From positions 202,039-266,038 of the forward strand of contig JAJVDF010000492.1 in the NCBI GenBank assembly GCA_022410635.1: DNA of 64,000 nt. Reading direction: 5' to 3'. Shown piece by piece: positions 11,141-22,984 of the stretch. A program made the position numbers and the translations under genes. Source of the stretch: Tretioscincus oriximinensis. Its lineage: Eukaryota; Chordata; Lepidosauria; Squamata; Gymnophthalmidae. The number at the start of each line of letters is the position of its first letter. Position 1 is the stretch's first letter. The notes under the pieces were generated by a model, which was not told the origin of the DNA, did no database searches, and saw nothing but the letters and a program-made list of their open reading frames with translations.

Positions 11141-13374
11141 CATGTAGATTTTGATTGTGCTCTATGAAGCCCTGTCAGAAATATATCTTCCCCAAAGACA
11201 GTCTAGATATTGTGAAAGCCTTTGAAGGCTTTATGCTGTCTCTGAAAACTCATTAGGGACAGTGAATATGCCAAGGGTAAGATTGGCTCTAAACAGAAAG
11301 GTTGTTCCGTTCCCTTAAAAGCCTATCCTAGCATGTAATGGAATGCTTATTATCGTATAGAACATCCTATTTTGTGCAAGAACCAAGTATGTGCACAGGG
11401 GACTCCAGACGCTTTTATATTTTTTCTGCCCACACTCTAGTCTTTACAAATGCTATTTCAAGAAATCTTGAGATTCTTAGAAAGAACGAAAAAGTCACAT
11501 AAGTCAGATGTTTGCTTGAATCATCATAAAAATATGGAAAAATAAAAGCATCCCAAATGTTCACAAAATGGCTTAGTATTTAAAGTTTGTGTGTGTGTAC
11601 TAATTTACACAATAACAAAACATGATAACGTGCAGACCCAGACATACTTTTAACTGGTTCTCAAGTTAATATCTAAATTATGCATAGAAGAAAATTCTAA
11701 AGAAATCATCAGAGTGTTTGAAAAGTTGTTAATTTCTCATGTCATGATCGGCACATACTGGTCTCCAATAAATAAAAAAATAATATTTTTTTAAAAAAAC
11801 AATAAGAAGCATCTGTATATTTTGCACACAATATCCAAAATAAGAAGCAGACCTACCCACCAGAATTATTTATATGAAATGCTCAAGATAATAAAGTTGT
11901 TGGGCGGTGACTTATAGGGCGACTTGTTAAATTTAGAACATTAGTATAAACTCCATGGGCTGGAAGCTGCATTAAGTGAGTACATGTAAAGTAATGAGGA
12001 TGATAAATGTATGACTATACAATAATTCACTTTAATTCAGCTCGAGTTCTTTCCTGTAGAACCATTTTTAATACTCATAAAGAAAGAAAAACAATGAGAG
12101 ATGAAGAACTATGCTGAGTTAGAGTTTGTGTAATCTATATGTAAACTCGATTGGCATATTTTCTGTGAAAGGTTCTAGAAATCTGCCGTAAACTTCTGTT
12201 ACATATGAACTACAGGACCCTCTTATGATTCACGAGAATATAAATCCTGATGATATTTCAGAGGGACAGTACCTTGGAAACAGTCATGCTTGCCTCCTTT
12301 CTCTCTTTCCTTGCCTGCATATCTGAGCAAAATATGAATTTGAACTTACAGCACAATAACACTATAAAATGTTGAATGTCACAAGCTATCACCAACCAAT
12401 ACAGACCCTTCAAAGGAGTATTAAAAAAGTACTGCTGCCCCGGTACTTTCTCACTTGTTAGAATAGTTTATTCATCTTATAGGAAATCCAGTTTTAGAAG
12501 CAAAAGCCTTTCTAGCTGACGGTTAGCTCAACCGAGAGGGGTGGGGGGGAATCAATAAGAAATGTGCATCATCATTGAAGGTTGCTAGGTTGCATCCAAG
12601 ACATAGAAACTAAATCGCTCTTTAGACTGCAGGTGCTGATCTTGAAAATTTCCACTAGCAGCAGCTGCTCCTTACAGTTTGCTTATGTTCACAAGCTACC
12701 CTCCTAGACTAGCATCCACAGTCCATTGCTAAGTGGCATAGCTGCTGCACAATGGAAACACAGCATTGATTTTTCAGAAAAATCAATTCTTGGTTTTACA
12801 AGATCAAAAGCAACATAAAGCAAAAGAGAACCTGAACTTAACTATATAATGATAATCATTATGCTATATGAATTCTCCAAAGAGTTGCATGACAAAGTGG
12901 GGGGAAATTGTATCGATTTACTAGCAATAAGCCTGCTGGCTTTGGTTCCTACTGAGATGATGGTTGTATTGGAAGATAGAAGTGTATTGATTACAAAGAG
13001 GGAGTGCCTCCTTATCTGTAAATAAGCCACTGCTCTGTTTCTTGTATTTAGCAACTACTGAGACACTGTAAACACTGGGAGAACTCGCTTGCCATTCAAC
13101 CACTCTAATACTTCGCAACTTTTCTGCCTATAGCTCCAGAAATTCAAATAATCAAATCAAATACAAAAAAGCACTCTGGTGTTTGGTGTTTGGGGCAAAC
13201 TTCAATGAAATCTAGCATGTCAAAGTGCAGATTTATTCTCCAAATTTTGTTGTTCACTCCTGTGGAACGTATTAACACCTGCAGAAAACTCACAGTACCT
13301 TGCATATTCATTGTCAAGTACAGGAACTATAATTTTTATACCCAACTTATTTCATTTGTTTTTATACTACATAC
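11141..13374. other. Gene-free interior of the duplicated unit
   Basis: AT-rich, with a short (GT)n at 11587-11598 and no repeat family recognised. The overlapping minus-strand frames at 12842-13118 carry no motif. The same sequence recurs at 14290-16523. Confidence 0.5.
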
Positions 13375-13421
13375 GAACATAAGAAGAGCCATACTGGGTC
13401 AGGCCACAACCTATCAAGTCC
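13375..13421 (-). mobile_element. CR1 LINE 3' terminal scrap
   Basis: GAACATAAGAAGAGCCATAC, then GGGTCAGGCCACAACC, is the reverse complement of the CR1 3' terminus. Only the last ~45 bases are present. Its duplicate is at 16524-16570. Confidence 0.75.
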
Positions 13422-13730
13422 ACCTTGTGACCCATCTTGAAATCTTAAGAGTATATTTTATACTCTTATATTTTAATTGTGACCCACCTTGAAATCTTAA
13501 GAGTATAAAGAGGAGTAGAAATAGAAATAAATAATAAATCAATAAACTGGAAGAATAAGGAAGAAAGAACCTCTGTAAAGAACCATGTTTCTCCTAATAG
13601 TTTCTCATATTAGAAATTCTGGGCCAGATAAATTAATCTGCTGGAAAACTGTGCTGCATTTCTACAATAAAATTTAGTATTTCATTGATTTAGAATGCAA
13701 ATTGGTTAAATAAAAATTATTAGACATGGA

Positions 13731-13969
13731 TATTTATTTATTTGTACTTATATCCCGCCCTATACCCGAAGGTCTCAGGGCAGCAAACCATAGCGTGGGG
13801 CACATAGCTTTTGTTGCTTTCTCCACAACAGACACCCTGTGAAGTAGGTGGGGCTGGGAAATTTCAAAGAACTGTGACTGGCCCAAGGTCACCCAGCTGG
13901 CTTTCATGGAGGAGTAGAGAATCGAACCGGAAGACTACCAGATGCGAGTCCAACACTCTAACCACTACA
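13731..13969 (-). mobile_element. SINE family B, near full length
   Basis: On the minus strand it starts with a tRNA-like head (TAGTGGTTAGAGTG as A box, GGTTCGATTCT as B box). A core containing GGGTGACCTTGGGCCAGTCA follows, which resembles the CORE/MIR central domain. It ends in GAGACCTTCGGGTATAGGGC and an AAAT tail shared with the L2 copy at 50058. RNA polymerase III would have transcribed it and a LINE enzyme would have copied it. Its head ends exactly at the joint of the duplication. Confidence 0.85.
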
Positions 13970-13970
13970 N
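13970..13970. other. Single N at the duplication joint
   Basis: The only undetermined base between the two 3148-base copies. Copy 1 would predict T here (as at 17119); the sequence before copy 1 would predict A (as at 10821). Confidence 0.9.
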
Positions 13971-14290
13971 ATTCAGGCCGATGACCCTCTGGGTGAAAAA
14001 ATACTTTCCTTTGTCTGTTCTCACTTTTCTACCCAACAGTTTTAAGGAGTGCCCTCTGGTCCTTGTGTTGTGTGATAGAGAAAACATTTTTTCTCTATTC
14101 ACTCTGTCGATCCCATGCATGATTTTGTACACTTCAATCAGATCACCCCTCAAACGTCTCCTTTCAAGGCTGAAGAGGCCCAGAAGTTGCAGCCTGACTT
14201 CTTCATAAGGGAGGTGCTCCAGACCCTTGATCATGCTTGTTGCACTTTTCTGCACCTTCTCCACTCTGTATTGGAGTGGTACAGTACACC
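13971..14290 (-). mobile_element. CR1 LINE fragment (duplicate)
   Basis: Duplicate of 10822-11140. The minus-strand frame 13965-14264 repeats the conserved C-terminal block. The 3' end of the element is missing because the duplicated unit starts inside it. Confidence 0.85.
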
Positions 14291-16523
14291 ATGTAGATTT
14301 TGATTGTGCTCTATGAAGCCCTGTCAGAAATATATCTTCCCCAAAGACAGTCTAGATATTGTGAAAGCCTTTGAAGGCTTTATGCTGTCTCTGAAAACTC
14401 ATTAGGGACAGTGAATATGCCAAGGGTAAGATTGGCTCTAAACAGAAAGGTTGTTCCGTTCCCTTAAAAGCCTATCCTAGCATGTAATGGAATGCTTATT
14501 ATCGTATAGAACATCCTATTTTGTGCAAGAACCAAGTATGTGCACAGGGGACTCCAGACGCTTTTATATTTTTTCTGCCCACACTCTAGTCTTTACAAAT
14601 GCTATTTCAAGAAATCTTGAGATTCTTAGAAAGAACGAAAAAGTCACATAAGTCAGATGTTTGCTTGAATCATCATAAAAATATGGAAAAATAAAAGCAT
14701 CCCAAATGTTCACAAAATGGCTTAGTATTTAAAGTTTGTGTGTGTGTACTAATTTACACAATAACAAAACATGATAACGTGCAGACCCAGACATACTTTT
14801 AACTGGTTCTCAAGTTAATATCTAAATTATGCATAGAAGAAAATTCTAAAGAAATCATCAGAGTGTTTGAAAAGTTGTTAATTTCTCATGTCATGATCGG
14901 CACATACTGGTCTCCAATAAATAAAAAAATAATATTTTTTTAAAAAAACAATAAGAAGCATCTGTATATTTTGCACACAATATCCAAAATAAGAAGCAGA
15001 CCTACCCACCAGAATTATTTATATGAAATGCTCAAGATAATAAAGTTGTTGGGCGGTGACTTATAGGGCGACTTGTTAAATTTAGAACATTAGTATAAAC
15101 TCCATGGGCTGGAAGCTGCATTAAGTGAGTACATGTAAAGTAATGAGGATGATAAATGTATGACTATACAATAATTCACTTTAATTCAGCTCGAGTTCTT
15201 TCCTGTAGAACCATTTTTAATACTCATAAAGAAAGAAAAACAATGAGAGATGAAGAACTATGCTGAGTTAGAGTTTGTGTAATCTATATGTAAACTCGAT
15301 TGGCATATTTTCTGTGAAAGGTTCTAGAAATCTGCCGTAAACTTCTGTTACATATGAACTACAGGACCCTCTTATGATTCACGAGAATATAAATCCTGAT
15401 GATATTTCAGAGGGACAGTACCTTGGAAACAGTCATGCTTGCCTCCTTTCTCTCTTTCCTTGCCTGCATATCTGAGCAAAATATGAATTTGAACTTACAG
15501 CACAATAACACTATAAAATGTTGAATGTCACAAGCTATCACCAACCAATACAGACCCTTCAAAGGAGTATTAAAAAAGTACTGCTGCCCCGGTACTTTCT
15601 CACTTGTTAGAATAGTTTATTCATCTTATAGGAAATCCAGTTTTAGAAGCAAAAGCCTTTCTAGCTGACGGTTAGCTCAACCGAGAGGGGTGGGGGGGAA
15701 TCAATAAGAAATGTGCATCATCATTGAAGGTTGCTAGGTTGCATCCAAGACATAGAAACTAAATCGCTCTTTAGACTGCAGGTGCTGATCTTGAAAATTT
15801 CCACTAGCAGCAGCTGCTCCTTACAGTTTGCTTATGTTCACAAGCTACCCTCCTAGACTAGCATCCACAGTCCATTGCTAAGTGGCATAGCTGCTGCACA
15901 ATGGAAACACAGCATTGATTTTTCAGAAAAATCAATTCTTGGTTTTACAAGATCAAAAGCAACATAAAGCAAAAGAGAACCTGAACTTAACTATATAATG
16001 ATAATCATTATGCTATATGAATTCTCCAAAGAGTTGCATGACAAAGTGGGGGGAAATTGTATCGATTTACTAGCAATAAGCCTGCTGGCTTTGGTTCCTA
16101 CTGAGATGATGGTTGTATTGGAAGATAGAAGTGTATTGATTACAAAGAGGGAGTGCCTCCTTATCTGTAAATAAGCCACTGCTCTGTTTCTTGTATTTAG
16201 CAACTACTGAGACACTGTAAACACTGGGAGAACTCGCTTGCCATTCAACCACTCTAATACTTCGCAACTTTTCTGCCTATAGCTCCAGAAATTCAAATAA
16301 TCAAATCAAATACAAAAAAGCACTCTGGTGTTTGGTGTTTGGGGCAAACTTCAATGAAATCTAGCATGTCAAAGTGCAGATTTATTCTCCAAATTTTGTT
16401 GTTCACTCCTGTGGAACGTATTAACACCTGCAGAAAACTCACAGTACCTTGCATATTCATTGTCAAGTACAGGAACTATAATTTTTATACCCAACTTATT
16501 TCATTTGTTTTTATACTACATAC

Positions 16524-16570
16524 GAACATAAGAAGAGCCATACTGGGTCAGGCCACAACCTATCAAGTCC
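16524..16570 (-). mobile_element. CR1 LINE 3' terminal scrap (duplicate)
   Basis: Duplicate of 13375-13421, identical in sequence. Confidence 0.75.
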
Positions 16571-16879
16571 ACCTTGTGACCCATCTTGAAATCTTAAGAG
16601 TATATTTTATACTCTTATATTTTAATTGTGACCCACCTTGAAATCTTAAGAGTATAAAGAGGAGTAGAAATAGAAATAAATAATAAATCAATAAACTGGA
16701 AGAATAAGGAAGAAAGAACCTCTGTAAAGAACCATGTTTCTCCTAATAGTTTCTCATATTAGAAATTCTGGGCCAGATAAATTAATCTGCTGGAAAACTG
16801 TGCTGCATTTCTACAATAAAATTTAGTATTTCATTGATTTAGAATGCAAATTGGTTAAATAAAAATTATTAGACATGGA

Positions 16880-17118
16880 TATTTATTTATTTGTACTTAT
16901 ATCCCGCCCTATACCCGAAGGTCTCAGGGCAGCAAACCATAGCGTGGGGCACATAGCTTTTGTTGCTTTCTCCACAACAGACACCCTGTGAAGTAGGTGG
17001 GGCTGGGAAATTTCAAAGAACTGTGACTGGCCCAAGGTCACCCAGCTGGCTTTCATGGAGGAGTAGAGAATCGAACCGGAAGACTACCAGATGCGAGTCC
17101 AACACTCTAACCACTACA
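16880..17118 (-). mobile_element. SINE family B (duplicate)
   Basis: Duplicate of 13731-13969. Here the tRNA-like head continues into ordinary flanking sequence (TCAAACTGGATATGG), so this copy shows the true 5' flank. Confidence 0.85.
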
Positions 17119-17285
17119 TCAAACTGGATATGGAACCATTTCATTGACTGAATGTTGCATTCACAATTAGATTTAATAAAACAAAAGCTGCTAATTCAGC
17201 ATATTACTTCTGCGTCAAGCGTTCAAGAAATGGGGGAAAAATCAGATTTTTCATTAATGTTTAGGTTCTTCTGCACTTACATGTT

Positions 17286-17411
17286 CTGAAATAATATTTG
17301 CAGGGAGTTGACAACAGGTGAAGGTTTTTCCTCCATTTTCTGCTTGAGACTTCCCAGGTGCAATTGGTGCCCCACTGTGAGAGACGGGATTAGATGGGCT
17401 GTTCCCCCATN
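17286..17411 (+). mobile_element. CR1 LINE 3' end, diverged
   Basis: CTGAAATAATATTTGCAGGG, AGACTTCCCAGGTGCAATTG, then GGGATTAGATGGGCTG follow the CR1 3' untranslated region with many changes. The final octamers are lost. Confidence 0.65.
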
Positions 17412-17886
17412 AGTGGCATCACACACCCTTGTTATGGCTGCTCTACTATGTGACAGTTTGAGCAAAGTGCTGTGAACACTTGCTTAAATGTTCTGATAAC
17501 ATTTTTGCTCTCTTTTTATATATCTACAGTGCAAACAAAGAAGGGTCAAATAAACCCAATTTATGACCACAACCTAAATGTCTAAATCAATCCTGCCTTA
17601 CTTTCAGAATTGTACCTTTGGATGGATGGGCAGATGGAATTCAAAAACATCACAGCTGTTTATACCAGCATCTCAGTCATCAGCTAGATGTGTTATTGAA
17701 GCAATCAATTGTAGGTGTGCCTAATTGAAAAGAAAGGAACTGTTCATTTAAGTTCTTTCAAGCAGTCTGAATCAATTGAATCAATAACCTAGTCTGTTGC
17801 CCATCCCTACTGCAACATTATCCACAATAATTACAAATGCTACCAAACAGTCCTCTCAGTTGCCTTGCCCCCTTCTGTTGTGTACA

Positions 17887-17967
17887 TATACTGCTCAAAA
17901 CAATTAAGGGAACACGTTAAATAACAGTGTAACACTAAGTGTTCCCTTAATTGTTTTGAGCAGTATA
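17887..17967. mobile_element. Miniature hairpin with perfect 29-base arms
   Basis: The arm 17887-17915 begins TATACTGCTCAAAACAATTA and is perfectly complementary to 17939-17967, with a 23-base loop. The outermost bases are TA on both sides, matching the TA target duplication of Tc1/mariner elements. There is no room for a gene. It looks like a Tc1/mariner-type miniature element reduced to its terminal repeats. Perfect pairing suggests it is young or recently gene-converted. Confidence 0.85.
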
Positions 17968-19901
17968 TTTCCAAGCACCTCTCAGAAGATTACAAATGGT
18001 AGATGATCAAAGAAATTTCCACTTCTCTTCTGCATTATTTCCAGTAGTCCTGTTGATGTGCAGTATAGATGCAGTTCAAACATCAAAGATACCCCTTTTA
18101 TGCTACGAAGCATTCTTATAAGACAGATTTTAACAATACAATTTCCAACAATTTCCTCACTCTTACCAGATTTGTGTGCCTTGCACATAAATAATATATA
18201 GAGGGAAGGTGGTATCCTGTCATTGAACTGTTCAGTCATTGAAGTGCCTGAAGGGACAGGCCTTTGAAATGGGTGGAGCTTAGACCACTGAGGTTCTAAT
18301 GTTGGCTGTTGTTCACAGTGTCTTTTGTTGGCAATGATGGTAGTCTGAATGTAGTTCAGCTGCTCTCAGTCTGGAGTTTTATTAAAAGAGTGTGCTTGCC
18401 TTAGCCTCTGAATGGGCAGGGGTACCGTAATTAGCATTTTGTAGCAGAAGGAGTAGTGGAGTACCAACAAAGGACACCAACCATTGGAGTCATCCCTCTG
18501 TTCTATTTATATGGGGAATGTATCAGAGACTATGCAGAATGTTCCCACAAAGATTGGTTTTGCAAGCAGAGCTAGCAATAACAAAGTTTCAGATGTCTAC
18601 CCTATGGAAGAAGCCAATAGAACACAAAATTGAGCTCTTGCTTCTACTGAAATCAATTGAGCTTATTTTGCCAAAGCAACCATTACACTTCTGTTCAACA
18701 ATAAACTCACTGGATTTCATTCTATAAAAAAGGTCTATGTTTCTATTAACTACAGGATGGTTATGGCTTCATGATAAANAATAAACAAAAGAATGAGATT
18801 TATGGGGACAGTGAGTCTATAGTTAGAGATTAAGCCAGAATAGGATATGAACCCAATCCCCCTCCTCCCCCAAAAAAGAGTGGGGAGGAAAAAAACCTCT
18901 CTTTTTGAACTGGGTTGTGTTGCCCCTATTTCTGGGTTTATTTGCATGTACATAACCTTTTTTAACGCATACTTGTTTATTCATAGCCTTTATATCATAT
19001 GTTTCCTCCAAAGACCCCATGGGGTTGCACATCATTCTGCTACCTTCCATTTTATTCTTTGAATAACTCTGCCTCCAGACAGCATTGCAGGATCTAAAGG
19101 ACATCCCACAACTGCCTCATCCTGGCTTCCGGCAAACGTGAAAAACAATGACAGGTTCTGAAATTAACTCAATAGAAATGAAAAGATAGCCAAGAATCAC
19201 ACACACACAGAATATTCCTTTGTTATTTTTCATATGCTTGATTGGCTTCTGATTATGTGGTTTGGCTTTATTTCAGAAGCCAAGGGAAAGGTGACAGGTA
19301 ATCCAGGGACACTGCCAGATTTCCTATAATATGGATCTATTGAGTCATTAATTGACCAACCTGGAACTATATAATATTAAAAATGCTGTAAACATATTTG
19401 GAATTTCCAAAGTAGTCCTAGGAAAAACATGGGATTTTGTTTCTGGCTGTAGACACACTAGGGGCTAAAGGATGGATTTAAGGAGTTGAACATCTGTCTG
19501 CATGTAGGCCATTGCAAGGTAAGGGAGGTCCCGTCACATAATGGGTGACACATGCTTTTCGTATCCAGTATCTCATGTTCTGCTTTGCTATGCACAAACA
19601 ACTGCATTCTTGTGGGANACACACAGGGGGAAAGTAGGTTTCAGGCAGGTGCTGCCATGAAAGCTGGAAAAAGCAGCTCTCATTAAACCCAAAAAGACAC
19701 AGGTTTGTAGCAACTGCATCACTGACAAACCCGTGATTGCATTTGCAGGAGCCGTCCAGAAGGTGCTGCCATGCAGATATACATCCTACATGTATCTGCA
19801 GCCTCTGTCTTGAGGCACTGGGTGTGTGTGGGTTGTTAGCACAGAATCTTCTAGATCATGTGGTCTAATTCTATGGTTGTAGAGTGCCTATTAGCATGGG
19901 T
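17968..19901. other. Non-coding stretch, no gene seen
   Basis: Single-copy-looking sequence with a short CA run near 19200. The frames here are short, mutually overlapping and motif-free. Confidence 0.5.
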
Positions 19902-20204
19902 AGAAGAAGAAGAACTGCGTTCTTATNCCCCGCTTTTCTCACCTTTCAAAGGGACTCAAAGCGGCTTACAATGGTATTTTGCCCGAAGGCTTACATTCTA
20001 TTTTCCCCACCAGGCTCTGGTAGTTCCCATGTATCTACTTGCAGTCAGTTGCAATTTCTTGCAATCCATGCTTTCGAATAGCTGGGTTGGCTAGAGCTAC
20101 AGGCTAGTGGAAGGTGCTCAGCCCTCCCCACGTCCCACACAGGGCTTCGAAACCGATATCCCAGCTGAGAGACGGATTGCTTAGCAACTGAGCTATCCGT
20201 GCCT
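19902..20204 (-). mobile_element. SINE family A, full length
   Basis: On the minus strand it opens with a tRNA-like head: GATAGCTCAGTTGCTAAGC as A box and GGTTTCGAAGCCC as B box. The body (GCAACTGACTGCAAGTAGAT, GCCTTCGGGCAAAATACC) and the tail GGGGNATAAGAACGCAG with a (CTT)n run follow. Other copies are at 3951, 31160, 33720 and 47853. RNA polymerase III would transcribe it from the internal boxes. Confidence 0.88.
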
Positions 20205-20726
20205 GCTTGTTTATGTTGTATATATGTAATAAGAACATGGAAGCTGTATATTACAAAAAAAGTGATAAAGGGGAAGATATAGAAAATCAGACAATTGTTT
20301 TCTTCCTTTATGTTCATGTTGTGAGAGATAAGGCATTCATGTGTCTCTAAAGAGCTATGCAGAATCTATGGTGATATATATGCAACATGGCTGTGCAGAT
20401 GGCTTCTGGACCAGGCAGCTTGAATAAAGTGCATTTGTAATACCAATTAACTACCAAATGACTATACAGATAGCTGTTCTCTATTGGAAGCCTTCTGTTC
20501 TCAAATGTGTTTATGAGCTGCTTATTCTCAAACAATGCCTGGATGTTTGGCTGGCCTCAAAAAACAACACTCAGCCAAGTATAAAGAGAAAGAGGGCAGG
20601 AGGAAGTGTAAGAATTAAGAGACACTTGATGCTGTATAGTAATTCCATCTCTACTTCCTAGGAGACGTTTGGAAATATACCAATCTTTATTGTTTCTCTG
20701 GGCTACCACTCCCATGAGCCCAATCT
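20205..20726. other. Non-coding stretch, no gene seen
   Basis: AT-rich flank between a SINE and a run of CR1 ends. No feature recognised. Confidence 0.5.
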
Positions 20727-21145
20727 ATAAGAACATAAGAGGAGCCTTGCTGAATTGGGCTGGGGCCCATCTAGTCCAGCATTCTGTCTCANCACAGTGA
20801 CCTACCAATTGCACCNNGGCAGAAGAAGACAAAATCTTCATCTATTCTCAATTCTCTGCAAATGGTATTTTGGGAATACTGCCCATTGCTCCATCCTGGA
20901 GATAGCATCAAAATATCCATCCTAATAGCTATTTATACCCTTGGTGTCCATAAACGTGTCTAATTTTGTTTTAAAGCTATTCTACCACCTCTTCTGGAAG
21001 TAAATTCCACAGGCAGATGACCCTCTGGGTGAAACAATACTTTCCTCTGTTCTCACGCTTCTACCCATTAGTTTCACCTTATCCAACTTATGTTTAGTGT
21101 CTGTGGGGTTTATAATGTTTGCAACATTTAGGACCTTCTTGCACT
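20727..21145 (-). mobile_element. CR1 LINE 3' fragment, diverged
   Basis: Starts GAACATAAGAGGAGCC (3' terminus on the minus strand) and runs into the C-terminal block. It is more diverged than the next two copies, so probably the oldest of this cluster. Confidence 0.85.
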
Positions 21146-21152
21146 TTAGAAT

Positions 21153-21467
21153 TAGAACATAAGAGCCATACTGGATCAGGCCCCAGCCCATCAAGTCCAG
21201 CATTCTGTCTCACACAGAGGCCCACCAGATGCACCTGGGCAGTCCGAACAGAGGAAAGCAAAATATGCTCCTGTTAATGGTATTTCAGGAGTCCTGCCTG
21301 TTCCTCCATCCCGGAGGCAACATCCAGACATCCATCCTAGTATCCATTTATACCCTTGGTGTCCATAAACCTGTCTAGTCCTGTCTTGAAACTATCCAAG
21401 CTGTTAGCTACCACTACCTCTTCAGGAAGTAAATTCCACAGGCCGATGACCCTCTGAGTGAAAAAAT
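21153..21467 (-). mobile_element. CR1 LINE 3' fragment
   Basis: AGAACATAAGAGCCATACTG at the terminus, then the standard 3' untranslated region through CCGATGACCCTCTGAGTG. It sits directly against the previous CR1 in the same orientation. Confidence 0.88.
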
Positions 21468-21942
21468 GTCTAAGCAAATAGCAAGAACAAAATTGCCTGT
21501 CGGTTTACTGTTTCCCAGTCATTCCAAAAACATTTTTAAACTTAACTTTACGTTGTCTGGACTGCTTTTAAGATGTCCACAATCATTCTTGTACTGTGGA
21601 AACATTCCTGCAGAAAGTGCAGATGATGCATCCCAGGCACTCTGTGTTTTATATGCCATACGTGACATCTCTTCACTCTGTGTGTGTGAGTGTGAGTGAG
21701 AGATAGAAATAGAAAACAAGCCAGAGCAAAGAAAGCCTGAAGCTTTCACAATTCCTGTCCATTGCTCGAAGCAGGAATATTTCTATCTGGAGTAGCATGA
21801 AGGGTAGAAAATGTTCCCACCAGTAAGTGATAGGAATGGTTCTTAGAGACCATTCTCAAGGTCAATGCAAAAAAGCCTTAGAGAGCAAACTATTAGGCAA
21901 ACTTGGTATACATCATAATTACAGGAACAAGTCAGTTCCTTT
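21468..21942. other. Non-coding stretch, no gene seen
   Basis: Contains a short GTGTGTGTGAGTGTGAGTGAG tract near 21680. No gene or repeat family recognised. Confidence 0.5.
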
Positions 21943-22101
21943 GAACATAAGAACATAAGAAGAGCCATACTGGATCAGGCCACAGCCCATCAAGTCCAGC
22001 ATTCTGTGTCACACAGAGGCCCACCAGATGCACCTGGGCAGTCTGAACAGAGGAAAGCAAAATATGCTGCTCCTATTCGTGACTCCCTGCAAATGGTATT
22101 T
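21943..22101 (-). mobile_element. CR1 LINE 3' end
   Basis: Two terminal units (GAACATAAGAACATAAGAAG), then the 3' untranslated region up to CTGCAAATGGTATTT. Strongly 5' truncated. Confidence 0.88.
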
Positions 22102-22549
22102 GTTTCATGACCTTCTCCCCTTTTAAGCTCCTCCTCCTTAAATTAAAAGAGATCTTAAAGAAGTGGTGAGGTTCACCATTCTGCTTCTAGAATTAAAAGT
22201 TAGGAGCACTGCCCTAATTAAGTGCTAGCATATATAGTAAACAAGAAAATTGAAATGAAATTGCAGGCAGTTTAATTTGTAAACCAAAATATATTCAGAA
22301 TGCAAAACTCATCTTATGTAAATGAAGCTCATAGCCCACTACTGTGCAGATAATTGTTTGGAATATAATGGGTGGGTATATATTTAGAAGTGTTTTGGAT
22401 GTTCTTAGATAGACTGCCTTCAGGGGCACATTAAGGCAAATGCTGACATATGGCTTCAGCTTCCAGTATAAACAGTATTTTACAAAAAAAGGAACTGGCA
22501 TTAAGTTATGCAGATTTATTTAACAATTGAATTGGGAAACTCCATATTT

Positions 22550-22645
22550 AGAACATAGGTGTCCCACTATATTGGCAACCAGATGCTCCTGGGAAGCCCA
22601 TAAGCAAGAGAAGAGAATAATAACATTGTCTTCATTCAAACTCTC
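22550..22645 (-). mobile_element. Possible CR1 LINE 3' remnant
   Basis: AGAACATAGGTGTCCCACTA then CCAGATGCTCCTGGGAAGCC follows the CR1 3' layout loosely. Heavily diverged. Confidence 0.4.
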
Positions 22646-22984
22646 CAGACTTTGTATCCTAATACCTAGTAGCCAACACAGCTGGTATCTTCAGCACTAG
22701 CTTAGTTTCCCTGTTTCTGTTTAATTCATTTTTAAAGCTACCTATTGTCACAGTGGAGCATTNAGAATGCATAAATATGGCTTCCTTAAGGAATGTTAAT
22801 TTAGATGGGAGGGGTTAATCTAGAGGGAGGGTTTTTTAAAAAATGTATTGACAATTTGAAATCTTGGTTGCAAAAATAGAAAATAGGGCTAAGAGAGATC
22901 AGTTGTATATTCTGTAGTGTAACAGGGTAGAGAATTAGTGTTGAATGAATAGTTTGTTATGGTCCCATACACATTTAACATATG

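Larger units (their letters stand above)
10822..13969 (+). repeat. 3148-base direct duplication, copy 1
   Basis: Matches 13971-17118 at a constant offset of 3149 with no net insertion or deletion. Translated frames at corresponding positions are identical (for example 12842-13054 with 15991-16203, and 13190-13492 with 16339-16641). The one difference I saw is T at 10835 against A at 13984. The unit holds the inner part of a CR1 fragment, about 2.2 kb with no recognised feature, a CR1 scrap and a complete SINE. Confidence 0.97.
13971..17118 (+). repeat. 3148-base direct duplication, copy 2
   Basis: Second copy of 10822-13969. It starts abruptly inside a CR1 fragment (ATTCAGGCCGATG) and runs out into unique sequence after ACCACTACA at 17118. 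It may be real or an assembly overlap; see the matching finding. Confidence 0.97.

Noticed and set aside
10748..11154. Plus-strand frames of 62-103 codons over the CR1 at 10.5-11.1 kb
   Set aside because: They are antisense to the conserved CR1 C-terminal frame and mirror it in every CR1 copy.
19902..20204. tRNA-like sequence that might be a tRNA gene
   Set aside because: It is the head of a SINE with several copies here; the A and B boxes are present but no complete cloverleaf with acceptor stem is formed.
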